A stretch of 64,000 nucleotides of DNA from Salinispirillum sp. LH 10-3-1. GTDB lineage: Bacteria; Pseudomonadota; Gammaproteobacteria; Pseudomonadales; Natronospirillaceae. Position 1 is the first letter of the stretch; each line of letters starts with the position of its first letter. The notes under the pieces were generated by a model. That model did not search any database and was not told the origin of the DNA. It saw nothing but the letters and a program-made list of their open reading frames with translations. Of this stretch, positions 57,278-64,000 are shown piece after piece. The position numbers and the translations under genes were made by a program. Location: the NCBI RefSeq assembly GCF_030643825.1, contig NZ_CP101717.1:1798001-1862000 (forward strand), written 5' to 3'.

Positions 57278-57709
57278 ATGAAGCTTATGTTTCCCATGAA
57301 AAAAACCCTGATTATCACCCTTTCCAGTTTTGTACTTTCAACTGCCGCGGTTGCAGATACCTGCTCGGAGACAGCGTTGTATGGCTACATGGAGTCCATG
57401 TCGAGCAATATGCAAACACTGTCTCGCTCGGTGCGTAGCAATGACTTCAGCGCTGCGCAAGCGCTGATGCCAGAATTGCATGACGCTGTGGCAAACGCTC
57501 AAAGCCAAACACCGTTTTCGTTACGCGATAACGGCTCAGAGGCTCGTATAAACCAATATCGTCAGGCTATTAATGATTTAGCGACACTGTTTGATGAGCT
57601 GGACGAAGCCCTGGCTGCCAACGATCAGCGCATGGCAGCAACCGTACTCAATAACATTGGTCAGGCTCGACGCAGTGGTCATAGCACCTTCAAAGCGCGC
57701 TCCTGCTAA
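57278..57709 (+). CDS. Cytochrome b562-like periplasmic protein
   Basis: A 143-residue precursor whose signal peptide (KKTLIITLSSFVLSTAAVAD) ends near residue 27. The mature protein looks like a four-helix bundle. Met residues in YMESMSSNMQTL and the His in ARRSGHSTFKARSC stand where the b562 haem ligands (Met7, His102) would be. AGGAG is 7 nt before the ATG at 57278. The next gene is a cytochrome b561, which supports an electron-transfer pair. Two Cys in the mature chain (near its start and at the C-terminus) might form a disulfide. Confidence 0.78.
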   Translation: MKLMFPMKKTLIITLSSFVLSTAAVADTCSETALYGYMESMSSNMQTLSRSVRSNDFSAAQALMPELHDAVANAQSQTPFSLRDNGSEARINQYRQAINDLATLFDELDEALAANDQRMAATVLNNIGQARRSGHSTFKARSC

Positions 57710-57744
57710 ACTAAGGTATGCGCAAATCGAAGGGGCAACACGAA

Positions 57745-58416
57745 ATGTCGACTAATGGTGAGCAAACAATCGTAGATGTCTGGGACTGGCCCATTCGTGT
57801 TTTTCATTGGTCCTTAGTTGTTTGTCTGATCGCGCTGTTTGTGACGGTACGCCAAGGCTGGATGCAGGCACATATCTTTGCGGGGTATGCGCTGTCTGGC
57901 TTGTTGGTATTTCGTCTCTGCTGGGCGCTGGTCGGAACCACTTACGCGCGCTTGAGCGGTTTCAATTTGTCGATAGGCGGTTTCCTCCATCAATTAGCGG
58001 CGATGGCGCGTGGGAATGCGCCGCACTATCTAGGCCACAATCCGGCCGGGGCGCTTATGGTCATAGTGATCGTGATCGTCCTAGCCCTACAGATTGCCAG
58101 CGGCCTATTTTACACCGACGATGTCTTCTGGTTCGGCCCCTTTTTCTTTTCCGCACCGGATTGGGCACTCCATCTTGCCGCTACCCTGCACCCTCGCTTG
58201 CCTGCACTTATACTTCTACTCGCGCTGACGCATATTCTTGCCGTGCTCTATCATACGCTACGTCTAGGGGAGCCTCTGGTCGGCGCCATGATCCATGGGC
58301 GCAAACCCGCTGCATCGAAGCATTTGGCACGCAGTGCAATTAATCGTTATTGGTTGCTGTTCAGCTTGGTCGCTGCGCTGCTGTGGGCTGGATGGCTGTT
58401 CACACTACCGCTGTAA
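57745..58416 (+). CDS. Cytochrome b561 family membrane protein
   Basis: Dihaem, four-span inner-membrane cytochrome. Spans are near 22-42, 46-66, 101-122 and 152-178, plus a final one near 202-222. His ligands are suggested in PIRVFHWSL, GWMQAHIFAGY and LTHILAVLYHTLRLGEPL. The related E. coli CybB is a superoxide:quinone oxidoreductase. The Met at 57745 has AAGGGG about 10 nt upstream and gives 223 residues; an ATG at 57718 is also in frame. It lies directly after the b562-like gene. Confidence 0.85.
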   Translation: MSTNGEQTIVDVWDWPIRVFHWSLVVCLIALFVTVRQGWMQAHIFAGYALSGLLVFRLCWALVGTTYARLSGFNLSIGGFLHQLAAMARGNAPHYLGHNPAGALMVIVIVIVLALQIASGLFYTDDVFWFGPFFFSAPDWALHLAATLHPRLPALILLLALTHILAVLYHTLRLGEPLVGAMIHGRKPAASKHLARSAINRYWLLFSLVAALLWAGWLFTLPL

Positions 58417-58429
58417 AGGTTGCGCAAAA

Positions 58430-58446
58430 CGCACCAATTCGGTGAT
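58430..58446 (+). promoter_or_regulatory. NtrC-like binding site
   Basis: CGCACC-AATTC-GGTGAT closely fits the NtrC dyad TGCACC-N5-GGTGCA, with the GCACC and GGTG cores intact. It lies about 142 bp before the predicted sigma54 start, a normal enhancer distance. A GCACC half-site follows at 58451. Confidence 0.55.
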
Positions 58447-58553
58447 TCTCGCACCACATCAAGGCGCATTCACACGAGCGGCGTCACCTGTTACCACACT
58501 CACTTGCACCAAATTAACCACTTGTTCAGCTTTTTCTCCTGTCTTTACGTTGA

Positions 58554-58569
58554 TGGCACAGCTATTGCT
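58554..58569 (+). promoter_or_regulatory. Sigma54 (RpoN) promoter of the ABC importer
   Basis: TGGCAC-N5-TTGCT (58554-58559 and 58565-58569) with the invariant GG and GC ten bases apart, a near-consensus -24/-12 element. Transcription should start near 58580, about 65 nt before the GTG start of the binding-protein gene. Confidence 0.8.
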
Positions 58570-58644
58570 CTGGCCCTTTCATGCGCTGTAACTCACAGCT
58601 CAGCCCACCCCCACCGGACCCTACGCGTCCATAGGAGCATCAAC

Positions 58645-59703
58645 GTGATTTCAAACAACTCATTAATGCGCCCTCTTAAAGGGTTCAAAAAACACTTAGC
58701 GGTAGCCGCAATGACAGTCGGCTTGCCGTTTACGGCATTGCACGCCCACGCCGATACCAACATCAACTTTACGCTCGACTGGCGATTTGAAGGGCCTGCC
58801 GCCCCCTTTCTGATGGCGCTCGATAGAGGCTATTTCAAAGAAGAAGGGCTGAATGTCACCATAGACTCGGGCAGCGGCTCGGCCGGCGCAGTCACGCGGG
58901 TCGCTACCGGTGCCTATGACATGGGCTTCGCTGATTTCAATGCTCTTGTTGAATACACCGCCGCCAACCCCAGTAGCGCCATTCAGGGCGTGTACATGGT
59001 CTACAACAACACACCGGCAGCCGTTTTTACCCTAAAAGACTCCGGCATCCTGACGCCTGCGGACTTGGTCGGCAAAACCTTGGCTGCCCCGGTATTTGAT
59101 GGAGGTCGCAAAGCCTGGCCTTCCTTCGCTGGACACAACGGTTTAGCCGTCGACTCGGTGGAATGGCAAAGCGTTGACCCGGCGATTCGCGAAACCTTGT
59201 TAGCGAGGAAACAAGTCGACGGCATTACCGGGTTCTACTTTACTGGCTTACTGAACTTGGAAGCCCGCGGTGTTGCTATGGATAACATCGTCGTTATGCG
59301 TTATTCCGACTTCGATGTCGCGCTCTACGGTAACGCCATCATCGCTGGCGAAAAGATCATGAAGGAAAATCCCGAAGCGGTGGCAGCCTTTAACCGCGCC
59401 TTCAACCGTGCTTTGGTAGAAACCATAGCCGACCCGGCGACCGCCGTGACCTATGTGAAAAAGCGTGATGGTTTGATCAATGAGCCCTTGGAGCTGCGTC
59501 GTTTGGTGCTGGCTCTGGAAGCCCATGTGGTCACCGAGGAGACTCTGGCCGAAGGGTTGGGAGCAGTCACCTCGGCACGTATGGAACAGGCTATTGATGA
59601 GGCAGTAGAGTCCTTTGGCCTAACCTATCGCCCAAGTGCCAGCCAACTGTTTAACACTGAATTGCTACCAGCGCGCGATCAGCGCTCTGTCCCGCAAATT
59701 TAA
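58645..59703 (+). CDS. ABC transporter periplasmic binding protein, NMT1/SsuA/TauA type
   Basis: Captures an unknown small solute in the periplasm for the two genes downstream. From a GTG at 58645 (AGGAG 7 nt upstream) it is 352 residues with a signal peptide ending near LHAHA. The fold start FTLDWRFEGPAAPFLMALDRGYFKEE and DSGSGSAGAVTRVATGAYD is typical of the nitrate/sulfonate/thiamine-precursor binding family. Nitrogen-type control upstream argues for a nitrogen source, but the substrate cannot be told from sequence. Confidence 0.9.
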   Translation: MISNNSLMRPLKGFKKHLAVAAMTVGLPFTALHAHADTNINFTLDWRFEGPAAPFLMALDRGYFKEEGLNVTIDSGSGSAGAVTRVATGAYDMGFADFNALVEYTAANPSSAIQGVYMVYNNTPAAVFTLKDSGILTPADLVGKTLAAPVFDGGRKAWPSFAGHNGLAVDSVEWQSVDPAIRETLLARKQVDGITGFYFTGLLNLEARGVAMDNIVVMRYSDFDVALYGNAIIAGEKIMKENPEAVAAFNRAFNRALVETIADPATAVTYVKKRDGLINEPLELRRLVLALEAHVVTEETLAEGLGAVTSARMEQAIDEAVESFGLTYRPSASQLFNTELLPARDQRSVPQI

Positions 59704-59720
59704 AACAGGAAACAGACAGC

Positions 59721-60500
59721 ATGGCATTTGTAACCTTTGAAAATGTCAGTTTGGCCTACGATGAAGGTGGGCCGCTGGCGATAGAGGGCATCAGTCTGTC
59801 GGTGGCACAAAATGAGTTCATTGCGGTGGTCGGGCCCTCCGGATGCGGCAAGTCCACCTTAATGAAGCTGGTATCGGGTCTCAGCGACCCGACCGAAGGC
59901 TATGTGTATCTAGGAGGCCGACAAATCCACGGCCCACAGAAATGTATTGGCATGGCGTTCCAAGCTTCAAATCTGCTGCCGTGGCGCACCACCTTGCAAA
60001 ACGTCATGCTGCCGCTCGAAATTGTGCAGCCTTATCGTTCGCAGCTCCGCCGCCAACGCGCAAAGTTTGAGGAGCAAGCCCGGCAACTGTTAGCGCGTGT
60101 TGGGCTGGCTGGCAACGAAGATAAGTTCCCTTGGGAGTTGTCAGGTGGTATGCAACAGCGGGCTTCAATCTGTCGCGCGCTGATCCACAAACCGCAGTTA
60201 TTGATGCTCGACGAGCCTTTTGGCGCGCTCGATGCATTCACCCGAGAAGAGCTCTGGTGCATGCTGCAGGATCTTTGGCAGGAAGAACCCTTTACCGTCA
60301 TCTTGGTGACTCACGACTTGCGCGAAGCCGTATTTCTCGCCGATACGGTCTACGTGATGAGCAAGGGTCCCGGTAAATTGCTGGCTCGCAAACACATCGA
60401 CATCACCCGTCCACGCACCTTAGAAGACACCTATACCGATGGTTTCGCCGCTCACGTACAGGAACTGCGTGAACACATTGGCCGAATTCGCACCTCATAA
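59721..60500 (+). CDS. ABC transporter ATPase, nitrate/sulfonate/taurine family
   Basis: A 259-residue ATPase with Walker A GPSGCGKSTLMK near 37-48, signature LSGGMQQRASICRAL, Walker B LLMLDEPFGALDA, and the family switch motif VTHDLREAVFLAD. It lies 17 nt after the binding protein and 15 nt before the permease, one operon. Confidence 0.94.
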   Translation: MAFVTFENVSLAYDEGGPLAIEGISLSVAQNEFIAVVGPSGCGKSTLMKLVSGLSDPTEGYVYLGGRQIHGPQKCIGMAFQASNLLPWRTTLQNVMLPLEIVQPYRSQLRRQRAKFEEQARQLLARVGLAGNEDKFPWELSGGMQQRASICRALIHKPQLLMLDEPFGALDAFTREELWCMLQDLWQEEPFTVILVTHDLREAVFLADTVYVMSKGPGKLLARKHIDITRPRTLEDTYTDGFAAHVQELREHIGRIRTS

Positions 60501-60515
60501 AGCAGGAGTCGTTGC

Positions 60516-61295
60516 ATGAAATTTAACCGCAAGAAGTTTTTGGTGCGTAATGCCTCCTGGCTATTGATGCTGTTTCTCGTCGCTATTTGGGAACTGGTCT
60601 GTGTCGGTTTTAGCATTCCCGACTATCTGTTTCCGGCCCCGTCCGGCATCTGGGCAGCCGGTGTCGCGCGCTGGGAAATCATCATGCTGCACGCCGGACA
60701 GACATTCTTTACCACCTTGGTGGGTTTTGCCATTGCCGTCGCCTTTGGCTTGTTGGTGGGTATCGCGGTCGGTACGTCACCAACGGTTTACCGGGCGCTC
60801 TATCCTCTGCTCATTGGGTTCAACAGCATCCCGAAGGTCGCCTTTGTGCCCGTGCTGGTGGTTTGGTTTGGCATTGGTACCGTGCCCGCTATTCTGACCG
60901 CCTTTCTGATTTCTTTCTTTCCTGTTTTAGTAAACGTTGCAACCGGCTTGGCAACCCTAGAACCAGAACTGGAGGACGTGTTGCGCTCGCTTGGAGCTTC
61001 CAAGTTAGACATTTTGCGTAAAGTCGGCTTACCGCGTTCGTTGCCCTATTTCTTTGCGTCACTGAAGGTAGCCATCACCCTGGCTTTTGTTGGGTCGGTC
61101 ATATCGGAAACCGTTGCTTCGAACTTGGGGATCGGATACCTAATGATGGCCGCTAGTTCATCCATGGACATGTCACTGGTGTTTGCCGGTTTGATTGTGA
61201 TTGGTGCTATGGGGGTGGGTATGTACGAACTGTTCGCGTTGATGGAACGCCGCTTGACTAAGTGGGCGCACCGCAGTCCGGGCGGAGCCATATAA
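60516..61295 (+). CDS. ABC transporter permease, nitrate/sulfonate/taurine family
   Basis: A 259-residue inner-membrane permease with about six spans; the coupling-helix EAA-type motif is DVLRSLGASKLDILRKVGLP. The N-terminus has one span near 14-30, followed by the BPD_transp_1 domain. It is the last gene of the sigma54-controlled operon. Confidence 0.94.
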   Translation: MKFNRKKFLVRNASWLLMLFLVAIWELVCVGFSIPDYLFPAPSGIWAAGVARWEIIMLHAGQTFFTTLVGFAIAVAFGLLVGIAVGTSPTVYRALYPLLIGFNSIPKVAFVPVLVVWFGIGTVPAILTAFLISFFPVLVNVATGLATLEPELEDVLRSLGASKLDILRKVGLPRSLPYFFASLKVAITLAFVGSVISETVASNLGIGYLMMAASSSMDMSLVFAGLIVIGAMGVGMYELFALMERRLTKWAHRSPGGAI

Positions 61296-61382
61296 AATCA
61301 GCAGATGCCGACATCGAGCTTGCTAGGTTGCGGACTTCACAAGCTCATCATCTTCCATTAAATTAAGGGGATACTCATATAC

Positions 61383-61622
61383 TTGGCCACTGCTATGCTA
61401 ATTCCTGCTCGCTTAACCCGCTTTGTTGTGCCTTTTTTGATGTCGATCTACATGGCGACCATCATGACTTTTCTAGTAACTGTTATTAATACCGGCTTGG
61501 CCGATGGATTCGTCTTCCGTTGGATGCGCGCTTTCTTATTTGCTTGGCCCATCGCCTTTACTTTATTACTGTTGGGTGCCCCCACGGTGCATCGAATCGC
61601 TGCCGCGATTGTTAAACACTAG
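61383..61622 (+). CDS. DUF2798 small membrane protein
   Basis: A 70-80 residue protein with two membrane helices, about 12-38 and 53-70 (PFLMSIYMATIMTFLVTVI and AFLFAWPIAFTLLLL), matching DUF2798, a family of unknown function. The start is unclear: TTG at 61383, ATG at 61395, or even an ATA at 61377 that sits 6 nt after AAGGGG. It stands alone after the ABC operon. Confidence 0.75.
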   Translation: MATAMLIPARLTRFVVPFLMSIYMATIMTFLVTVINTGLADGFVFRWMRAFLFAWPIAFTLLLLGAPTVHRIAAAIVKH

Positions 61623-61625
61623 GGC

Positions 61626-61702
61626 AGCTCTGAACTAATTCAGAGCATTAAAGTACTGAAACACGGGTCGTAAAAAAAGCCGATCTCAGATCGGCTTTTT
61701 TT
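61626..61702. terminator. Two hairpins, the second a bidirectional terminator
   Basis: GCTCTGAA / TTCAGAGC at 61627-61646, then GCCGATC / GATCGGC at 61679-61695 with seven A before and seven T after. The second serves both the DUF2798 gene and the facing lipoprotein gene. Confidence 0.88.
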
Positions 61703-61715
61703 CTAATCAACTGAT

Positions 61716-62396
61716 TTAGCTCAGATCCTCTCTCACAACAGGTTCAAGCACCAGTTCCACACGACGGTTCGCCGCACGACCTTGCTCAGTGTTGTTGTCA
61801 GCAATGGGTTTATCAGGGCCTTCACCATAAGGGAACAAGCGTACGCTTTGCACGCCCTTATTGCGCAGATAATCGGCAACGGACTGTGCACGACGCTCAC
61901 TCAAGCGCTGATTATATGACCGGCTACCGGTTGAATCGGTATGCCCGGCAATGGCGATAAGAGTATCTGGGTATTCAACCAAAATGGCTGCCACACCATC
62001 CAGATTATTCTGGAAATTGCCTTGCAGCGTAGCCTCGTTGACGTCAAAGGTAATGTTGCCCGGCATGTTCAAAATGATTTGGTCGCCATTACGAGTCACC
62101 GTTACCCCGGTACCCGCCATCTCTTCCCGCAGCTTGGCTTCCTGAACGTCCATATAGACACCAACAGAGCCGCCTGCCACACCACCGATACCGGCACCGA
62201 TCAAGGCCCCTTTCAGTCGGTTATCGCCGCTGACCATTGCACCAACCACACCACCAACAATGGCACCGCCCACGGCAACCTTGGCTGCATTGGAGGTCTG
62301 GCGCTCACCGGTATAAGGGTTAATGGTTGTACAACCAGCCATCAATACAGCAGAGGCCGTCAGCGCAATCAGGCTTTGTTTAAAAGGTTTCGTCAT
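61716..62396 (-). CDS. OmpA-family outer-membrane lipoprotein with glycine zipper (YiaD-like)
   Basis: The lipobox LMAGC follows a signal peptide, so the protein is lipidated and probably sits in the outer membrane. A Gly-rich zipper (AVGGAIVGGVVGAMVSG then GALIGAGIGGVAGGSVG) precedes a C-terminal OmpA-like peptidoglycan-binding domain (AGHTDSTGSRSYNQRLSERR). GGAG lies 9 nt before the Met at 62396, giving 226 residues; the frame starts five codons earlier. Confidence 0.9.
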   Translation of the reverse strand: MTKPFKQSLIALTASAVLMAGCTTINPYTGERQTSNAAKVAVGGAIVGGVVGAMVSGDNRLKGALIGAGIGGVAGGSVGVYMDVQEAKLREEMAGTGVTVTRNGDQIILNMPGNITFDVNEATLQGNFQNNLDGVAAILVEYPDTLIAIAGHTDSTGSRSYNQRLSERRAQSVADYLRNKGVQSVRLFPYGEGPDKPIADNNTEQGRAANRRVELVLEPVVREDLS

Positions 62397-62558
62397 TATT
62401 TTCATCTCCATTGATGTCCACGAAATTCATCCGGAATAATAAGCCCGGTTATGCTAAGTATGCCGTGTGTGCTTGCGATTTAGTAGGGACTGGTTCAGTC
62501 TTTTCTTTGTATACGACGATTACGCCTCACCCTATACTGGATCGCTCGACGGTAAGCC

Positions 62559-64000
62559 ATGACAACTCACGCAGAAGCGGCCAAAAATCAGCCGCATCCA
62601 CTCTACTATTTAAACAACTTCCGTCGCGTATTGGCGTGGGTGGTAGAACGCTACAACGACATCTTAACCTCGGAAGAACGCACCTTTATCGCAACCTTTA
62701 ACGATGCCCTTCCCACCCAAGCACAGGCCTTGCTGGTACGTATGGTCATGCGGAAGGGGATATACTTCCGCTATAGCAAACTCATCTATGCAGAGATTGG
62801 TGACCAAGACGACGCACTGGCACCGCTGCTACAGCACGGCATGATTGTCGACAACCCCACCTTGTCTTTAGCCGACGCGGGTCGTCTGTTAACCGCAGGG
62901 GAAGTCGGTCGCCTAGCAACCCATCTCGGACACACCCGTCGAGCCACCAAAGCACAATTGTTGAGCCACCTTGAAAGCGTCGGCACAGAAGCTCGCCCCT
63001 GGAACGAATGGTACCTATCGCCAGACCAAGTCCAACACAGTGACCACAAGAGCGATCCGCTCTATGAACTGACCGTGATGACCATTTGCGATCGCTTGCG
63101 GTTGATGTTTTTTGGCAACCTTCATCAGGCATGGAGTACCTTTGTTCTCGAGGAACTTGGGTTGTTTCGATTCGAAACAGTGCCCTTCGATCGATCGGCT
63201 CGACCGTTTAATCACGGTTCGGAAATTGATACCTATATGGCCTTGCACGCCTGCCGAGAAGCATTTGATGCTGGGGTACCAGCCAGCATCCTACTGCCTC
63301 AAATACCAACGGTGTCGGCAAGCAACACGTGGTTAAATACGCGACGCGAGCGCTTGGTCTACAACCTAGCTTACCAACTGGAAAGAAGTCATGACGTTGA
63401 ACGTGCTCTGTCGTTGTACAACGAACTGCAATACCCCGGTGCTCGACTGAGAAGAATTCGTATCCTAGAACACCAAGGTCGCTTCAACGAGGCTCTGACG
63501 CTGACAAATCAAGCCCACCAACGGCCTGAAAACGAAGCCGAAAGCCAGAGTATTGCCCGCATTCTGCCTCGACTGTGCCGCAAACTAGGCTTGCCGTTAC
63601 CCAGCTTACAGCCTAACGGCGAAACCGAGATAATTGAGCTCAAGGCTCCTGCACTTTGCCGGTGTGTGGAAGAGGATGCAGTACAGGCTTTGCACACTGA
63701 TCAAAGCCCCGTTTATTTCGTTGAAAACAGCCTGATTAACAGCCTGCTGGGCTTGCTACTCTGGCCAGCCGTCTTCGCCAATGTCCCCGGTGCATTTTTC
63801 AACCCTTATCAAGCTGGACCAGCAGACCTTAACCAACCGGACTTTCAGCGTCGGCGGCAGGACCTTATTAATGCCCAACTCGCCAAACTTGATGATGGCA
63901 CTTACAAGAGCTTTATGCGGAGCCACTTTCAAGAGAAGCAGGGCATGCAGTCGCCTTTCGTCTATTGGGAACTGCTGACTGACGAACTGTTGGAATTGAG
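62559..64000 (+). CDS. VRR-NUC domain nuclease, FAN1-like, 5' part
   Basis: The frame opens at ATG 62559 (MTTHAEAAKNQPHPLYYLNN) and stays open for 480 codons to the window edge. The segments FNDALPTQAQALLVRMVMRK, GIYFRYSKLIY and, at the end, SPFVYWELLTDELLEL are those of bacterial FAN1-type proteins: a SAP/wHTH-like N-terminus, helical TPR region, then a C-terminal VRR-NUC nuclease. The nuclease domain itself lies beyond the window. FAN1 cuts flaps and unhooks interstrand crosslinks. Confidence 0.82.
   Translation, partial: MTTHAEAAKNQPHPLYYLNNFRRVLAWVVERYNDILTSEERTFIATFNDALPTQAQALLVRMVMRKGIYFRYSKLIYAEIGDQDDALAPLLQHGMIVDNPTLSLADAGRLLTAGEVGRLATHLGHTRRATKAQLLSHLESVGTEARPWNEWYLSPDQVQHSDHKSDPLYELTVMTICDRLRLMFFGNLHQAWSTFVLEELGLFRFETVPFDRSARPFNHGSEIDTYMALHACREAFDAGVPASILLPQIPTVSASNTWLNTRRERLVYNLAYQLERSHDVERALSLYNELQYPGARLRRIRILEHQGRFNEALTLTNQAHQRPENEAESQSIARILPRLCRKLGLPLPSLQPNGETEIIELKAPALCRCVEEDAVQALHTDQSPVYFVENSLINSLLGLLLWPAVFANVPGAFFNPYQAGPADLNQPDFQRRRQDLINAQLAKLDDGTYKSFMRSHFQEKQGMQSPFVYWELLTDELLEL

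Noticed and set aside
58420-58644. Upstream extension of the ABC binding-protein frame
   Set aside because: It would cover the sigma54 promoter and place the signal peptide internally; the GTG at 58645 with AGGAG is the better start.

Overview
The window is a stretch of bacterial chromosome, almost entirely core genes. Gene content and order point to a Gammaproteobacterium related to Pseudomonas and the Oceanospirillales (a Saccharospirillaceae-like marine group is my best guess, not proven). The order lolC-lolD-comEC-exbB-exbD-lpxK-kdsB-ptp-murB / rne / rluC-sppA / yceF / yceD-rpmF-plsX-fabD-fabG is, as I recall it, the Pseudomonas arrangement, and so is folD / tRNA(Pro-Arg-His-Leu)-tig-clpP-clpX-lon-hupB-ppiD. 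No phage, transposase, plasmid gene, CRISPR array or rRNA gene was seen.

Layout. 1-5.5 kb: fatty-acid/phospholipid genes (fabG start, fabD, plsX, rpmF, yceD), the nucleotide pyrophosphatase yceF, sppA and rluC. 5.5-9.1 kb: a long leader and RNase E. 9.2-17.8 kb: a minus-strand run for envelope building and transport (LolCD lipoprotein exporter, ComEC DNA channel, ExbBD motor, LpxK, KdsB, a small tyrosine phosphatase, MurB). 18-22 kb: a PilZ protein, DinG helicase, KdsA and KdsC, so three Kdo-supply enzymes (KdsA, KdsB, KdsC) lie in this window. 22-31 kb: the protein-quality block PpiD, HU-beta, Lon, ClpX, ClpP, trigger factor. 31.1-31.5 kb: four tRNA genes behind a clear sigma70 promoter. 31.7-38.8 kb: FolD, PpiB, LpxH, MiaE, a K+/H+ antiporter, YajQ, a Leu/Glu-type dehydrogenase and a GST-like protein. 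38.8-43.7 kb: an acyltransferase, a DUF3581 protein, a long-form GAPDH and a PHP phosphatase. 43.8-51 kb: a 62-residue unknown, an MHYT-PAS-GGDEF-EAL protein, a LysR regulator, a DTW-domain enzyme, kynureninase and an RNA-processing type metallo-beta-lactamase.

51-64 kb is the least ordinary part. It holds a Sir2 deacylase, a two-gene MotA/TolQ-like plus MotB/OmpA-like motor pair of unknown function, a second c-di-GMP protein with a degenerate GGDEF motif, a cytochrome b562/b561 pair, an ABC importer behind a near-consensus sigma54 promoter with an NtrC-like site, a DUF2798 protein, an OmpA-type lipoprotein, and the start of a VRR-NUC (FAN1-like) nuclease that runs off the window.

The best leads are the motor pair, the sigma54/NtrC control of the ABC importer, a LysR gene that seems to start at ATA, a near-leaderless yceD transcript, a 24-bp-arm palindrome at 36.3 kb, and two small genes (54 and 62 residues) each ending in a strong hairpin. 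I found no convincing new defence or biosynthetic system. The motor pair is the nearest thing to an undescribed machine.
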